DNA of 64,000 nucleotides, taken from contig JADKGL010000026.1 in the NCBI GenBank assembly GCA_016722295.1, positions 372,001-436,000 of the forward strand. The letters are read 5' to 3'. The translations under genes were made by a program, and so were the position numbers. Positions within the stretch are counted from its first letter, which is position 1; each line of letters begins with the position of its first letter. Origin of the DNA: Saprospiraceae bacterium (GTDB taxonomy: Bacteria > Bacteroidota > Bacteroidia > Chitinophagales > Saprospiraceae). Positions 1 through 9,183 of this stretch are shown in pieces. A model generated the notes under the pieces. It worked only from the letters and a program-made list of their open reading frames with translations. It searched no databases and was not told the DNA's origin.

Positions 1-632
1 CTCACTAAAAGATAAATTCCAAAAAGTAAAAAGATCATTGCTGATATAATTCGAATGTAAAACATATGATTTGAAGTCAATACATGCTTGATTTTTGCGC
101 CGAAATAAACCTTTAGAATATCAGTACTTATGATCATCATTTGTATGCCAAAATAATATAAAATACTAGATTGATTATTGCTTTCTATTCCAGCTTTCGG
201 CTGTAATAAAATTGCCGCTGCGCCAAACCATATGAGAAGCGCATTTGGATTAAGCGTATTAATTACAAAGCCCTTGAGCAATAAATTTGAATTTAGAAAA
301 TTCCATTTGGATTTACTTGAATTTTCTCTTGCTTTTAATTTTAAAAAAGGGAGACTAAAAATTCCAATAATAATGAGTATGATACCAGCGAAGGGTTTAA
401 TTTGGTGGAGCGAATCTTCATTTTTAATCCATTTCTCAATATATGAAAATGCAAAATACGTAGTTAAAATAAAACACAAATCACTAATCCATGTGCCAAT
501 TGCAAAGTACTTTCCTTTCCTAAATCCAAACTCAATACCTGATTGAATCATGAAAAAGAACAATGGACCTAGCATTAAACTAATACCCAGACCAAACATC
601 ATTCCCTTCGCAAGGAAAAGCATTTCATTCAT
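1..632 (-). CDS. LysE/RhtB-family amino-acid exporter (3' end cut off by window)
   Basis: I translated this from the reverse strand. It begins MNEMLFLAKGMMFGLGISL and stays open for 210 residues to the window edge, close to the usual 200-215 residues of LysE/RhtB exporters, so little is missing. Seen: an N-terminal hydrophobic helix with the family's LGPLFFFMIQSG..GFRKG stretch, a second and third hydrophobic segment, and NTLNPNALLIWFGAA near residues 125-140, the typical Asn-Pro helix of the family. It is expected to export an amino acid or analogue across the inner membrane; the substrate cannot be read. The start ATG (630-632) overlaps the 3' end of rlmI by 8 bases, so the two are probably co-transcribed. 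Confidence 0.75.
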   Translation of the reverse strand, partial: MNEMLFLAKGMMFGLGISLMLGPLFFFMIQSGIEFGFRKGKYFAIGTWISDLCFILTTYFAFSYIEKWIKNEDSLHQIKPFAGIILIIIGIFSLPFLKLKARENSSKSKWNFLNSNLLLKGFVINTLNPNALLIWFGAAAILLQPKAGIESNNQSSILYYFGIQMMIISTDILKVYFGAKIKHVLTSNHMFYIRIISAMIFLLFGIYLLV

Positions 633-1815
633 TAATCTCCAATATTAATCCTTTTAAATATGAACCCTCAGGATGAAATAAAGAAATAGGATGATCCGGA
701 CCTTGACTTAATTTTTGAACCACCCGTATTTTTTTATGTGATTCTATTCCAGCAGAAACTATTGTCTTGTAAAAAATATCTTCAGTCACAACTTGAGAAC
801 ATGAAAATGTAAATAAAAATCCTGGTGTTTTAATTTTTTGCATGGCGAGTAGATTGATACGCTTATATGCTTGTATCGCTTGATGGCGTTTATCCAAAGA
901 TTTTGCAAAAGCCGGAGGGTCCAATATAATTAAATCAAAGCGATCAGTCTCAAGATTTTTTAAATAGTCAATGACATCTACAGCCAATTTTTCATGAGGT
1001 ATTTTGCTTTGAGTTAGGGTTTCATTTTGGTCTACAAGCTCCATTGCTTTTTTTGAAATATCGATGGAGCAAACAGATTGTGCGTTATTGCTCAAGGCGT
1101 ACATACTAAAACCACCAGTATAACAGAAGGCATTTAATATTTTTTTCCCTTTTGCAAATTCTCCTACCAACTTTCTATTATTTCTTTGATCAAGAAAAAA
1201 TCCTGTTTTTTGACCTTCCAAAATATTGATATGAAATGAAATTCCATTTTCCTTTACGATACAAGATGATTGATCTCCATAAATAATTCCATCTTCAATT
1301 TGTTTTCCAAACTCTTTCGGTAAAGTTTCTTTTGATTTTAAAACAATGGAACTTATCCTAGATTTAGCTACTCCTTTTATTGCATTAATGATATCTTCTA
1401 AATTCTTGTACATTCCTATAGAATGGCATTGTACCACTGCGATTTGATCATAGACATCGATCACCAATCCTGAACAATGGTCTCCTTCACCATGGATCCA
1501 ACGGAAACAATTCGTAGAATCTGAATTGACCAATCCCAGCGCTTTTCTGTAGTCCCAAGCATTTTGTAGCAAGTTAGACCATATTTCTGGTTTATAATCC
1601 TCATTGCCAAAGTGAATTATTCGCACTGTAATACTGCCTTTATGATAGTGACCATATCCAAGTCTTTGTTTGTGTTCATTTTCGACATAAACGAGCTCCC
1701 CATCATTACATTTTATGTTGTCCAGATGTAACGCACCTGAAAATACCCAAGGATGTTTTCGATCCAATGAAAATTGTTTCGCTTTTTTTAATCTTATAGT
1801 TTGAATTGTATCCAT
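625..1815 (-). CDS. rlmI: RlmI-family 23S rRNA m5C methyltransferase
   Basis: SAM-dependent class I rRNA cytosine-C5 methyltransferase of the RlmI/YccW type (E. coli target 23S C1962). Numbered from MDTIQTIRLKK (396 aa): an N-terminal PUA-like part with HPWVFSGA near 21-28, FFLDQRNNR near 206-214, SAM motif I NAFCYTGGFSMYA near 228-240, the DPPAFAKS motif near 299, and SCSQ near 338-341 holding the likely catalytic Cys. The open frame extends 9 codons upstream to MGILDLCRE, but the family normally begins close to the MDTIQTIRL Met, so I chose 1815. It is divergent from xth and overlaps the exporter gene downstream. Length is normal for the family. Confidence 0.88.
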   Translation of the reverse strand: MDTIQTIRLKKAKQFSLDRKHPWVFSGALHLDNIKCNDGELVYVENEHKQRLGYGHYHKGSITVRIIHFGNEDYKPEIWSNLLQNAWDYRKALGLVNSDSTNCFRWIHGEGDHCSGLVIDVYDQIAVVQCHSIGMYKNLEDIINAIKGVAKSRISSIVLKSKETLPKEFGKQIEDGIIYGDQSSCIVKENGISFHINILEGQKTGFFLDQRNNRKLVGEFAKGKKILNAFCYTGGFSMYALSNNAQSVCSIDISKKAMELVDQNETLTQSKIPHEKLAVDVIDYLKNLETDRFDLIILDPPAFAKSLDKRHQAIQAYKRINLLAMQKIKTPGFLFTFSCSQVVTEDIFYKTIVSAGIESHKKIRVVQKLSQGPDHPISLFHPEGSYLKGLILEINE

Positions 1816-1894
1816 TTCTCGACAAAGGTCTAAAATTCCCAAAGAATCTGTAAGTTCAATACAAAGAATTCTAATGAAATCCTATATTTATGCC

Positions 1895-2674
1895 ATGAAA
1901 CGGATTGTATCTTTCAATGTTAATGGACTTAGAGCAGCCCAAACTAAAGGATTGTCGGAATGGCTAAAAGCTGAAAATTTCGACGTCGTTTGTTTTCAAG
2001 AGACGAAAATGGATGCCACAATGGCAGATCCTGACTACTTTCAAGAGCTTGGATATAAATCATATTGGCATTGCGCCCAAAAAAAGGGCTACAGTGGTGT
2101 TTTGACTATTACAAAAGAAGAGCCTAAACAAGTTCAAATGGGTTTTGGGATAAAAAACTATGATGACGAAGGCAGAATCATTTGCCTCGACTTTGGCAGT
2201 TGGACTCTTGCAAATTGTTACTTTCCATCTGGCTCTGCAGGTGAAGAAAGACATGATTTTAAAATGAACTTTTTGAATGAAACTTATCCTTGGTTTAAGA
2301 AATTAGTGAAAGATAAAAAGAATGTGATTTTAGTTGGTGATTACAATATCGTACATCAAGATCTCGATATTCACAATCCAACACGAAAAGATAATCCCTC
2401 TGGATTTCGTCCAGAAGAAAGAGCATGGATGGATACTTGGTATAATGAATTATTCGATGATGCATTTCGACTTATCCATCCCGATCAACAAGCTTTTAGT
2501 TGGTGGAGTTACAGAGCTGGATCCTATCAAAAAGATAAGGGTTGGAGAATCGATTACCAATCCATTTCTAAATCTATCTCAAAACACACAAAAGCATATA
2601 AACATCATAAAGAAATTCGATTTTCTGATCATTGCCCTATAGAAGCGACTTATGATTTAGATAATAGTGAATAG
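1895..2674 (+). CDS. xth: exodeoxyribonuclease III
   Basis: Endonuclease/exonuclease/phosphatase-fold AP endonuclease for base-excision repair, 259 aa from MKRIVSFNVNGLRAA. Seen: N-terminal NVNGLRAA, metal-binding Glu in VVCFQETK, GDYNIVHQDLDIHNP with the catalytic Asp-Asn pair, WWSYRAG, and the terminal RFSDHCPI with the active-site Asp-His. The frame also allows ATG at 1874 (seven extra residues), but the family starts at MKxxSFNVNG. The last codons and the stop lie within the first unit of a 14-bp tandem repeat, so the extreme C-terminus may vary between strains. Confidence 0.93.
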   Translation: MKRIVSFNVNGLRAAQTKGLSEWLKAENFDVVCFQETKMDATMADPDYFQELGYKSYWHCAQKKGYSGVLTITKEEPKQVQMGFGIKNYDDEGRIICLDFGSWTLANCYFPSGSAGEERHDFKMNFLNETYPWFKKLVKDKKNVILVGDYNIVHQDLDIHNPTRKDNPSGFRPEERAWMDTWYNELFDDAFRLIHPDQQAFSWWSYRAGSYQKDKGWRIDYQSISKSISKHTKAYKHHKEIRFSDHCPIEATYDLDNSE

Positions 2675-2699
2675 ATAATAGTGAATAGATAATAGTGAA
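2658..2699 (+). repeat. 14-bp tandem repeat x3 over the xth stop codon
   Basis: Three exact copies of TAGATAATAGTGAA lie head to tail. The first contains the last four xth codons and most of its stop. Downstream to about 2850 the DNA continues as low-complexity variants on ATAGTGA and CTAACTACTAA, with no coding potential. Confidence 0.85.
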
Positions 2700-2851
2700 T
2701 GTAATAGTGAGAAGTAGAAAGTAGAAAGTCAAAAGATAATAGAGAAAAGATAATAGTGAATAACTAATCGTTGAACTACTAAACTAACTAATAACTACTA
2801 ACCACTAACTACTAATTTCTAATTACTAACTACTAACCACTAATTTAAAAA

Positions 2852-3364
2852 ATGGAAATTACAAAAATCAATACAAAGGATGTCATCGCATTGCAATATA
2901 TAAGTCATAAAACATTTACCGAAACTTTTGCTGTTCATAATACTGTAGAGAATATGAAACAATATTTAGACCAATACTTTACAGTAGATAACTTGACAGT
3001 AGAAATTGAAAATCCGAATTCACAATTTTATTTTGCCAAACAAGATAATCGTGTGATAGGATATTTGAAATTAAATTTTGCTCATGCACAAACTGAATTG
3101 CAAGATGGCAGCAGCATTGAGATAGAAAGAATATATGTATTAAAAGAAAATCATGGAAGTGGAGTTGGTATCGAATTATTAAATTTCGCAATTGAGATCG
3201 CAAAACAAAATAAGGCGGCATACATCTGGCTCGGAGTTTGGGAAAATAATCACAGAGCGATTCGATTTTATAAAAAAAATGGTTTCACTACATTTGACAA
3301 ACATCAATTTGTTCTAGGATCTGAAGAACAGACAGATCTGATGATGCGGTTAGAAATTGGATAA
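2852..3364 (+). CDS. GNAT-family N-acetyltransferase
   Basis: Predicted cytoplasmic acetyl-CoA-dependent N-acetyltransferase, 170 aa, with GNAT order: N-terminal helices containing TFTETFAVHN, strand RVIGYLKLNF (about 64-73), the acetyl-CoA motif A region IERIYVLKENHGSGVGIELL (about 90-109), then LGVWENNHRAIRFYKKNGF (about 127-145), typical of motif B. The beginning resembles PaiA-type polyamine acetyltransferases, but the substrate is not assignable. The pyrophosphate loop NHGSGVG departs from the usual RGxGxG/A. It stands alone after a low-complexity stretch. Confidence 0.85.
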   Translation: MEITKINTKDVIALQYISHKTFTETFAVHNTVENMKQYLDQYFTVDNLTVEIENPNSQFYFAKQDNRVIGYLKLNFAHAQTELQDGSSIEIERIYVLKENHGSGVGIELLNFAIEIAKQNKAAYIWLGVWENNHRAIRFYKKNGFTTFDKHQFVLGSEEQTDLMMRLEIG

Positions 3365-3469
3365 TGAAATTCGGCAACGAGTTTGAAGATGCAAGATTTT
3401 ACATAAAAATCCTTATTATTTTGTTTTACTTCAAAGATCAAAAAATCCTAAATTAAATACTCAAGGTAT

Positions 3470-3477
3470 TATCTTTG
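3470..3477 (+). promoter_or_regulatory. Bacteroidota -7 promoter element for carB
   Basis: TATCTTTG matches TAnnTTTG. It predicts transcription from about 3481 and so supports the ATG at 3493 rather than the TTG at 3475 that overlaps the element. I see no clear -33 TTG at the right distance. Confidence 0.5.
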
Positions 3478-3492
3478 CGCGAAATTGAACTC

Positions 3493-6309
3493 ATGCCCAA
3501 GGATAATTCTATCAAATCAGTCTTAATCATAGGTAGTGGCCCCATTATCATTGGACAAGCTTGTGAATTTGACTATTCAGGGACTCAAGCGGCTCGATCA
3601 CTTCGAGAGGAAGGTATTGAAGTCTCACTGATCAATTCCAATCCTGCAACGATCATGACAGATCCAGTCACTGCAGACCATATCTATCTTTGGCCTCTGA
3701 CAGTGGAATCTATTGTTAGAATTCTTGAAGAGCGACAGATTGATGCTGTACTTCCAACAATGGGTGGACAGACAGCCTTGAATCTCGCCATGGAAGCCGA
3801 CAAACAAAATATTTGGAATAAATACAATGTGAAAATGATCGGCGTGGATATCAAAGCCATCGAACTCACAGAAGATAGAGAGCTTTTCCGCCAACACATG
3901 GTCAAGCTCGGTGTAGCTGTCGCGCCATCTAAAATTGCCAATTCTTTTCTAGAAGGAAAAGAAGCGGCTCAACTCATTGGATTTCCATTGGTTATCAGAC
4001 CTTCATACACGCTTGGAGGAAGTGGTGGAAGCTTTGTCCACAAACAAGATCAGTTTGATGAAGCGTTGCGTAGAGGACTGGATGCGTCGCCATCTCATGA
4101 GGTACTTGTTGAAAAAGCCGTGTTAGGGTGGAAGGAATTTGAGTTAGAACTCCTACGAGATAAAAATGATAATGTAGTCATTATATGCACAGTGGAGAAT
4201 GTGGATCCTATGGGAATTCATACAGGAGATAGTATTACCGTGGCTCCAGCTATGACATTGAGTGATACAGCTTTCCAGAATATGCGTGACAATGCAATCA
4301 TGATGATGCGCTCATTGGGTAATTTTTCAGGAGGCTGCAATGTTCAGTTTGCACTACATCCAGACACAGAAGATTTGATCGCAGTAGAGATCAATCCAAG
4401 GGTGTCGCGATCCTCAGCTTTAGCAAGTAAAGCGACAGGATATCCCATTGCAAAAATTGCTGCAAAATTGGCTTTAGGTTATACTTTAGATGAGTTAAAA
4501 AATCAGATTACGAAGACTACCAGTGCACTTTTTGAGCCAGCTTTAGACTATGTAATCGTAAAAATGCCGCGATGGAATTTTGAAAAATTTCATGGCGCAG
4601 ATACTCGTCTTGGACTACAAATGAAGTCGGTGGGTGAAGTGATGGCAATTGGAAGATCATTTACAGAAGCTTTGCAAAAAGCTTGTCAATCTCAAGAAAA
4701 TGATAGACATGGATTGGGCGCTGATAAAAAAGAATGGTTCAATACACAAGATATTCTAGAGCGACTTGAAAAAGTTTCTGATGATCGCATCTATAGACTT
4801 AAAGATGCACTGAGACTCGGTGTTCCAGAGAAATCAATTCAAAAACTTACCGGCATAGATCCCTGGTTTATCAAAGAAATCAAAAAATTGGTCAATATGG
4901 AAGACCAATTGCAGAAGTATAATGTGCCAGACGATATACCTAAAGAATTCTTTTTAGATCTAAAGAAAAATGGATATTCAGATAATCAAATCGCTTGGTT
5001 ATTGAGAATAGAAGAAAAAGATGTCACAAAATATCGCAAAAAACTAAATATAAAAAGAGTCTATAAATTGGTTGATACCTGTGCCGCTGAATTTGAAGCG
5101 CAGACACCCTATTACTATTCTACTTTTGATCAATACAATGAAAGCATCTCAAGTGATTGCAAGAAAATTTTAGTCTTAGGTTCAGGACCAAATCGCATTG
5201 GACAAGGTATAGAGTTTGACTATTGTTGTGTACATGGTGTGATGGCAATCAAAGAAGAAGGAATGGAAGCCATCATGGTCAACTGCAATCCAGAGACAGT
5301 GTCCACAGATTTTGATATCGCTGACAAATTGTATTTTGAACCAATATACTGGGAACATATTGAAGAAATCTTAGATCACGAAAAACCAGAAGGCGTCATC
5401 GTCCAACTCGGAGGACAAACAGCATTAAAATTGGCTGAAAAAATACACAATAAAGGCGTACCAATCATTGGAACTTCTTATCCAAGCATGGATGTCGCGG
5501 AAGATCGTGGAAGATTTTCAGATTTATTGAAAGAAATGGATATACCTTATCCAAATTATGGAGTCGCAACCAATGCAGATGAGGCTCTTGAAGTTGCAAG
5601 AAAAATTGGGTATCCAGTGCTAGTAAGACCATCATATGTATTGGGAGGACAGCGCATGAGAATCGTCATCAATGATGAAGAATTGGAATCTCATGTATTA
5701 TCCATTTTCAAACACATGCCAGATAATAAAGTCTTAATCGATCAATTCCTCGATCGCGCGAAAGAGGCAGAAGTCGATTGTATTTGCGATGGAGAAGATG
5801 TTCATATCATGGGCATCATGGAACATATTGAGCCAGCAGGTATCCATTCTGGAGATAGTTCTGCAGTGCTGCCTACTTATAGTTTGAGCAGTGATGTCGT
5901 TGCCACTATGTCAGCTTATAGTAAACGCATCGCATTGACATTAAAAACATTGGGTTTAGTCAATATTCAATTTGCGATAAAGGATAATAAAGTATATGTC
6001 ATCGAAGCCAATCCACGCGCATCTCGTACGACACCATTTATAGCTAAAGCCTACAAAGTCCCATATCTAAACATTGCGACAAAAATCATGCTTGGCACCA
6101 AAAAATTGAAAGATTTCAACATTGAAAATAAATTGGATGGCTATGCAATCAAAGTACCTGTATTTTCATTTAATAAATTTCCTGGAGTGGATATCAGTCT
6201 TGGACCAGAAATGAAATCTACTGGAGAAGCGATCTATTTTATTAAAGATTTGTTTGATCCTTATTTCCGAGATTTGGATAGCAAACGATATATGTATTTG
6301 ACAAGATAA
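3493..6309 (+). CDS. carB: carbamoyl-phosphate synthase large subunit, short form without MGS-like domain
   Basis: Makes carbamoyl phosphate from bicarbonate, ATP and ammonia channelled from CarA, for pyrimidine and arginine synthesis. It is 938 aa from MPKDNSIKSVLIIGSGP. Both ATP-grasp halves are present: N-half IGSGPIIIGQACEFDYSG, TMGGQTALNLA, YTLGGSGGSF and EINPRVSRSSALASKATGYP; C-half LGSGPNRIGQGIEFDYCCVH, QLGGQTALKLA, YVLGGQRMRI and EANPRASRTTPF. It ends just after FNKFPGVDISLGPEMKSTGEA...YLTR, about 130 residues shorter than the roughly 1070-aa enterobacterial protein, so the C-terminal MGS-like allosteric domain is absent. carA is not in the window. The rhodanese gene follows after 27 bases. 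Confidence 0.95.
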   Translation: MPKDNSIKSVLIIGSGPIIIGQACEFDYSGTQAARSLREEGIEVSLINSNPATIMTDPVTADHIYLWPLTVESIVRILEERQIDAVLPTMGGQTALNLAMEADKQNIWNKYNVKMIGVDIKAIELTEDRELFRQHMVKLGVAVAPSKIANSFLEGKEAAQLIGFPLVIRPSYTLGGSGGSFVHKQDQFDEALRRGLDASPSHEVLVEKAVLGWKEFELELLRDKNDNVVIICTVENVDPMGIHTGDSITVAPAMTLSDTAFQNMRDNAIMMMRSLGNFSGGCNVQFALHPDTEDLIAVEINPRVSRSSALASKATGYPIAKIAAKLALGYTLDELKNQITKTTSALFEPALDYVIVKMPRWNFEKFHGADTRLGLQMKSVGEVMAIGRSFTEALQKACQSQENDRHGLGADKKEWFNTQDILERLEKVSDDRIYRLKDALRLGVPEKSIQKLTGIDPWFIKEIKKLVNMEDQLQKYNVPDDIPKEFFLDLKKNGYSDNQIAWLLRIEEKDVTKYRKKLNIKRVYKLVDTCAAEFEAQTPYYYSTFDQYNESISSDCKKILVLGSGPNRIGQGIEFDYCCVHGVMAIKEEGMEAIMVNCNPETVSTDFDIADKLYFEPIYWEHIEEILDHEKPEGVIVQLGGQTALKLAEKIHNKGVPIIGTSYPSMDVAEDRGRFSDLLKEMDIPYPNYGVATNADEALEVARKIGYPVLVRPSYVLGGQRMRIVINDEELESHVLSIFKHMPDNKVLIDQFLDRAKEAEVDCICDGEDVHIMGIMEHIEPAGIHSGDSSAVLPTYSLSSDVVATMSAYSKRIALTLKTLGLVNIQFAIKDNKVYVIEANPRASRTTPFIAKAYKVPYLNIATKIMLGTKKLKDFNIENKLDGYAIKVPVFSFNKFPGVDISLGPEMKSTGEAIYFIKDLFDPYFRDLDSKRYMYLTR

Positions 6310-6336
6310 TTTTTGTAAAAAAAATAGAAAAAAATC

Positions 6337-6639
6337 ATGCAAGATATTACAGCTCAAGAATTAAAAACCAAATTAGCCAATAAAGAAGAATTCATTCTCA
6401 TCGATGTGCGCGAAGTCCACGAAAATGCAGAATTCAATATAGGTGGAATGTTATGGCCATTGGGTCTGTTTCCAGATAAAATAAAATCTCTAGAAGGCAA
6501 AGAAAATGATGAAATCATCGTCTATTGCCGAAGTGGAAATCGCAGCGGTATGGCTAAATCAATGCTAGTAAATGCAGGATTCAAAAATGCAAGAAACTTG
6601 CTTGGTGGTATGATGAATTGGCAGAGTGAGATAAAGTAA
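6337..6639 (+). CDS. single-domain rhodanese-like protein
   Basis: 100-aa cytoplasmic rhodanese domain. Seen: LIDVREVHENAEFNIGG (about 21-37) and the active-site loop VYCRSGNRSG with Cys64, then AGFKNARNLLGGMMNW. The loop C-R-S-G-N-R is typical of sulfurtransferases related to GlpE/PspE. It would move sulfane sulfur from an unknown donor to an unknown acceptor. It may share a transcript with carB, but I see no functional link. Confidence 0.88.
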   Translation: MQDITAQELKTKLANKEEFILIDVREVHENAEFNIGGMLWPLGLFPDKIKSLEGKENDEIIVYCRSGNRSGMAKSMLVNAGFKNARNLLGGMMNWQSEIK

Positions 6640-6852
6640 AAGTAAACCACTCTAATTTATATTTTAGTATGAGAACAAACAGAAATAGGCATTGCATTAT
6701 TTCTAGATTCTTTGGTTTGAATAATTGAAATTTTCCATCTTTGAATGATAATTTCAAAGATTTCTATATAATTTTAACAACTAATTTCGTTATATGAATT
6801 ATATTTACTAGATTTGGATCTATTGCATTTTTAAATCAATAAAATATTTCAA

Positions 6853-6975
6853 ATGTCTAAAGAAAAAACGTTAAAAGAGAAAGCTGTGAAAAAAGCTCCA
6901 GCATTAAGTCTTAAAGAAAAAAGAGCTGCAAAATCAATGAAGCGCGATGCTAAAAAGCGAAATGATACCGTTTAA
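6853..6975 (+). CDS. small lysine-rich basic protein
   Basis: 40-codon frame, MSKEKTLKEKAVKKAPALS...KRNDTV, with about a third Lys or Arg and one predicted helix. No recognised domain. It reads as a real small protein rather than noise because the frame is tidy, has an ATG, and stands alone in a region with no competing frame. Such charged peptides often bind RNA, DNA or the ribosome, but that is inference only. Confidence 0.45.
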   Translation: MSKEKTLKEKAVKKAPALSLKEKRAAKSMKRDAKKRNDTV

Positions 6976-7542
6976 GGTGAATCGGTGAGAATTGCACAAG
7001 ATTTGTAGTAGTTGTTTTATTTAATCAAAAGGTCATTTCGGTTTATTTGATTTTCTAAAATATTTTGTGTTTTTAAGAAAAAAGTCCTTTTGATTTCAGC
7101 TTTCTAAGTAAAGAAATAATTGACAATAATTTCTAGTACATTTGAATTGTTCTTTGATTCATATTGGTTTAACCTCATAAGCTGCCAGATAAATTCAATT
7201 TAAAGGGTACACAGCATATAAATTCTATACTTTTCTTGATAAGGAGATTATTGCTTCAAATACCAAAGCGAACTATATAATATTCCAAAATCACGGTCGC
7301 ATTTATTCCAAGTACGATGAGTGATTCTCTAGTCCGCGGATCAAAAATACTCTTTCTAATCATTAAATCAGATCCTATAAAACCTCCACTCAAACAAATT
7401 TTTTTCTAACTTTTTTAGTTGAAATATTGATCAGTTCTCTTGTTCAAGAAAGAAGTCGTTTTCTATAAAAAGATTGTTTTATTATAGCAAACACGGCTAC
7501 AATTTTGTAAAAAAACAAGAACTCTAGGTACAAGATCTATCT
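6976..7542. other. 567-bp intergenic region, orphan promoter-like sequence
   Basis: AT-rich. The only structure I see is a promoter-like pair on the + strand: TTG at 7120-7122 and TACATTTG at 7137-7144, 14 bases apart, rather short. No frame downstream has a start codon and convincing codons. A short start-less frame ending at 7324 was considered and rejected. A small RNA is possible but unsupported. Confidence 0.35.
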
Positions 7543-9183
7543 CTATCTCGCAAATGCGGTAGCTCGTTTTTCTCGTATTACAGTCACTTTTACTTGACCT
7601 GGATACTGCATTTCATCTTGGATCTTCTGAGAGATCATGAACGCTAAATCATCGGCATGCTGATCAGTTACTTTTTCAGATTCTACGATGACGCGCAACT
7701 CTCTTCCAGCTTGAAGTGCGTAAGCTTTTGATACACCTTCATAAGTCATTGCCAATTCTTCAAGTTCGTTGATACGCTTTAAATAAGATTCTAGGATCTC
7801 GCGTCTTGCTCCTGGTCTTGCTCCAGAGATTGCATCGCAAGCTTGCACAATAGGAGAGATGATATTATTCATTTCGACCTCGTCGTGGTGAGCACCTACT
7901 GCGTTTATAATCGATGGATGTTCATTATATTTTTCGCACATCTTCATACCGTATAAAGCATGCGATAATTCTGATTCTTCTTCAGCAACTTTTCCAATAT
8001 CATGGAGCAATCCTGCTCTTTTTGCAGCTTTGATTTGTTTTGGATTCAATCCTAATTCTGCCGACATGATAGCGCACAGATTTGCAGTTTCGATAGAATG
8101 CTCTAATAGATTTTGACCATAAGATGATCTAAATCTCATTCTACCAATCATGCGAACCAAATATGGATCAAGTCCATGAATATCGAGGTCTATTATTGTT
8201 CGTTCGCCAATTTCTACGATTTGTTCATCGAGTTGCTTTTGTACTTTCGCCACGACTTCTTCAATACGCGCTGGGTGAATTCTACCATCAGCTACGAGAC
8301 GTTTTAAAGATAATCTAGCGACTTCTCTTCGGATTGGGTCGAATGAACTGATGATGATTGCCTCTGGAGTATCATCGACTACGATTTCTGCACCAGTTGC
8401 TGCTTCAAGAGCACGTATATTACGACCTTCGCGACCAATAATTTGACCTTTTATGTCATCTGAGTCTAGATTAAACACAGACACCGAATTTTCAATAGTA
8501 TACTCAGCACACATTCTTTGAATGGTCTGTATGACTATTTTTTTAGCTTCTTTGTTTGCATTAGCTTTTGCATTTTCTATGACTTCTCGTTCGATAGCTA
8601 ATGCGTCATTAGTGGCTTTTGCTCTTACAGCTTGAAGCATACTTTCTTTTGCTTCAGCTTCGGACATTTTCGCTATTTGTTCTAGTTGTTTTATTTTTTT
8701 CTCATTTGCATCTTCGAGTTCTTCTTTCTTTTTTTGAACTATTTTAAGTTGCATTTCGAGATTTTCGCGAACAGTCTTTAATTCAGATTCACGACCTTCA
8801 ATGTCCTGTTTCTTTTGATTGACTTCTTTTTCTAAGACTTGGGTTTTGAGCTCTCTTTCTTTAAGCTCAATCATTTGATTGGCTTTATTAGACTCAAACT
8901 CAGATTTTAATCTATTGAAATTGTCTTTTGATTCTTGAATTTTTTGTTGTTTGATTGATTCATTCTTTTGTTCCGCTTTGCTAATAATTTTTTCAGCTTT
9001 GTTCTCGGCTTCTGAAATCAAACGTTGTGTATTTACTCTAGCTTTTTCAATTTCGAGATCTGAAAATTGATTGATCTCATTAATTTTTGCTTGATTGGAC
9101 TTTTTGATGAATGTATTCACAATGGCATATCCAGCCCCTCCTCCCACTAAAAAACCTACAATGGCTCCTACTATACTGATCAT
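7543..9183 (-). CDS. rny: ribonuclease Y
   Basis: Membrane-anchored endoribonuclease that starts mRNA decay. It is 546 aa, near the typical 520 aa. Seen in order: N-terminal membrane helix (about 4-25) with glycine-rich GFLVGGGAGYAI, a long charged coiled coil (about 35-215), a KH domain with GREGRNIRALEAATGAEI (about 250-267), and an HD domain with HSIETANL, HDIGK (394-398) and AHHDEVE (about 431-437) supplying metal ligands. The start at 9183 places the anchor helix immediately at the N-terminus, as in the family. It is monocistronic, with long non-coding DNA on both sides. Confidence 0.95.
   Translation of the reverse strand: MISIVGAIVGFLVGGGAGYAIVNTFIKKSNQAKINEINQFSDLEIEKARVNTQRLISEAENKAEKIISKAEQKNESIKQQKIQESKDNFNRLKSEFESNKANQMIELKERELKTQVLEKEVNQKKQDIEGRESELKTVRENLEMQLKIVQKKKEELEDANEKKIKQLEQIAKMSEAEAKESMLQAVRAKATNDALAIEREVIENAKANANKEAKKIVIQTIQRMCAEYTIENSVSVFNLDSDDIKGQIIGREGRNIRALEAATGAEIVVDDTPEAIIISSFDPIRREVARLSLKRLVADGRIHPARIEEVVAKVQKQLDEQIVEIGERTIIDLDIHGLDPYLVRMIGRMRFRSSYGQNLLEHSIETANLCAIMSAELGLNPKQIKAAKRAGLLHDIGKVAEEESELSHALYGMKMCEKYNEHPSIINAVGAHHDEVEMNNIISPIVQACDAISGARPGARREILESYLKRINELEELAMTYEGVSKAYALQAGRELRVIVESEKVTDQHADDLAFMISQKIQDEMQYPGQVKVTVIREKRATAFAR

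Noticed and set aside
7173..7324. Short frames downstream of the promoter-like site at 7120-7144
   Set aside because: No start codon, stops in each frame within about 45 codons, and no recognisable motif.
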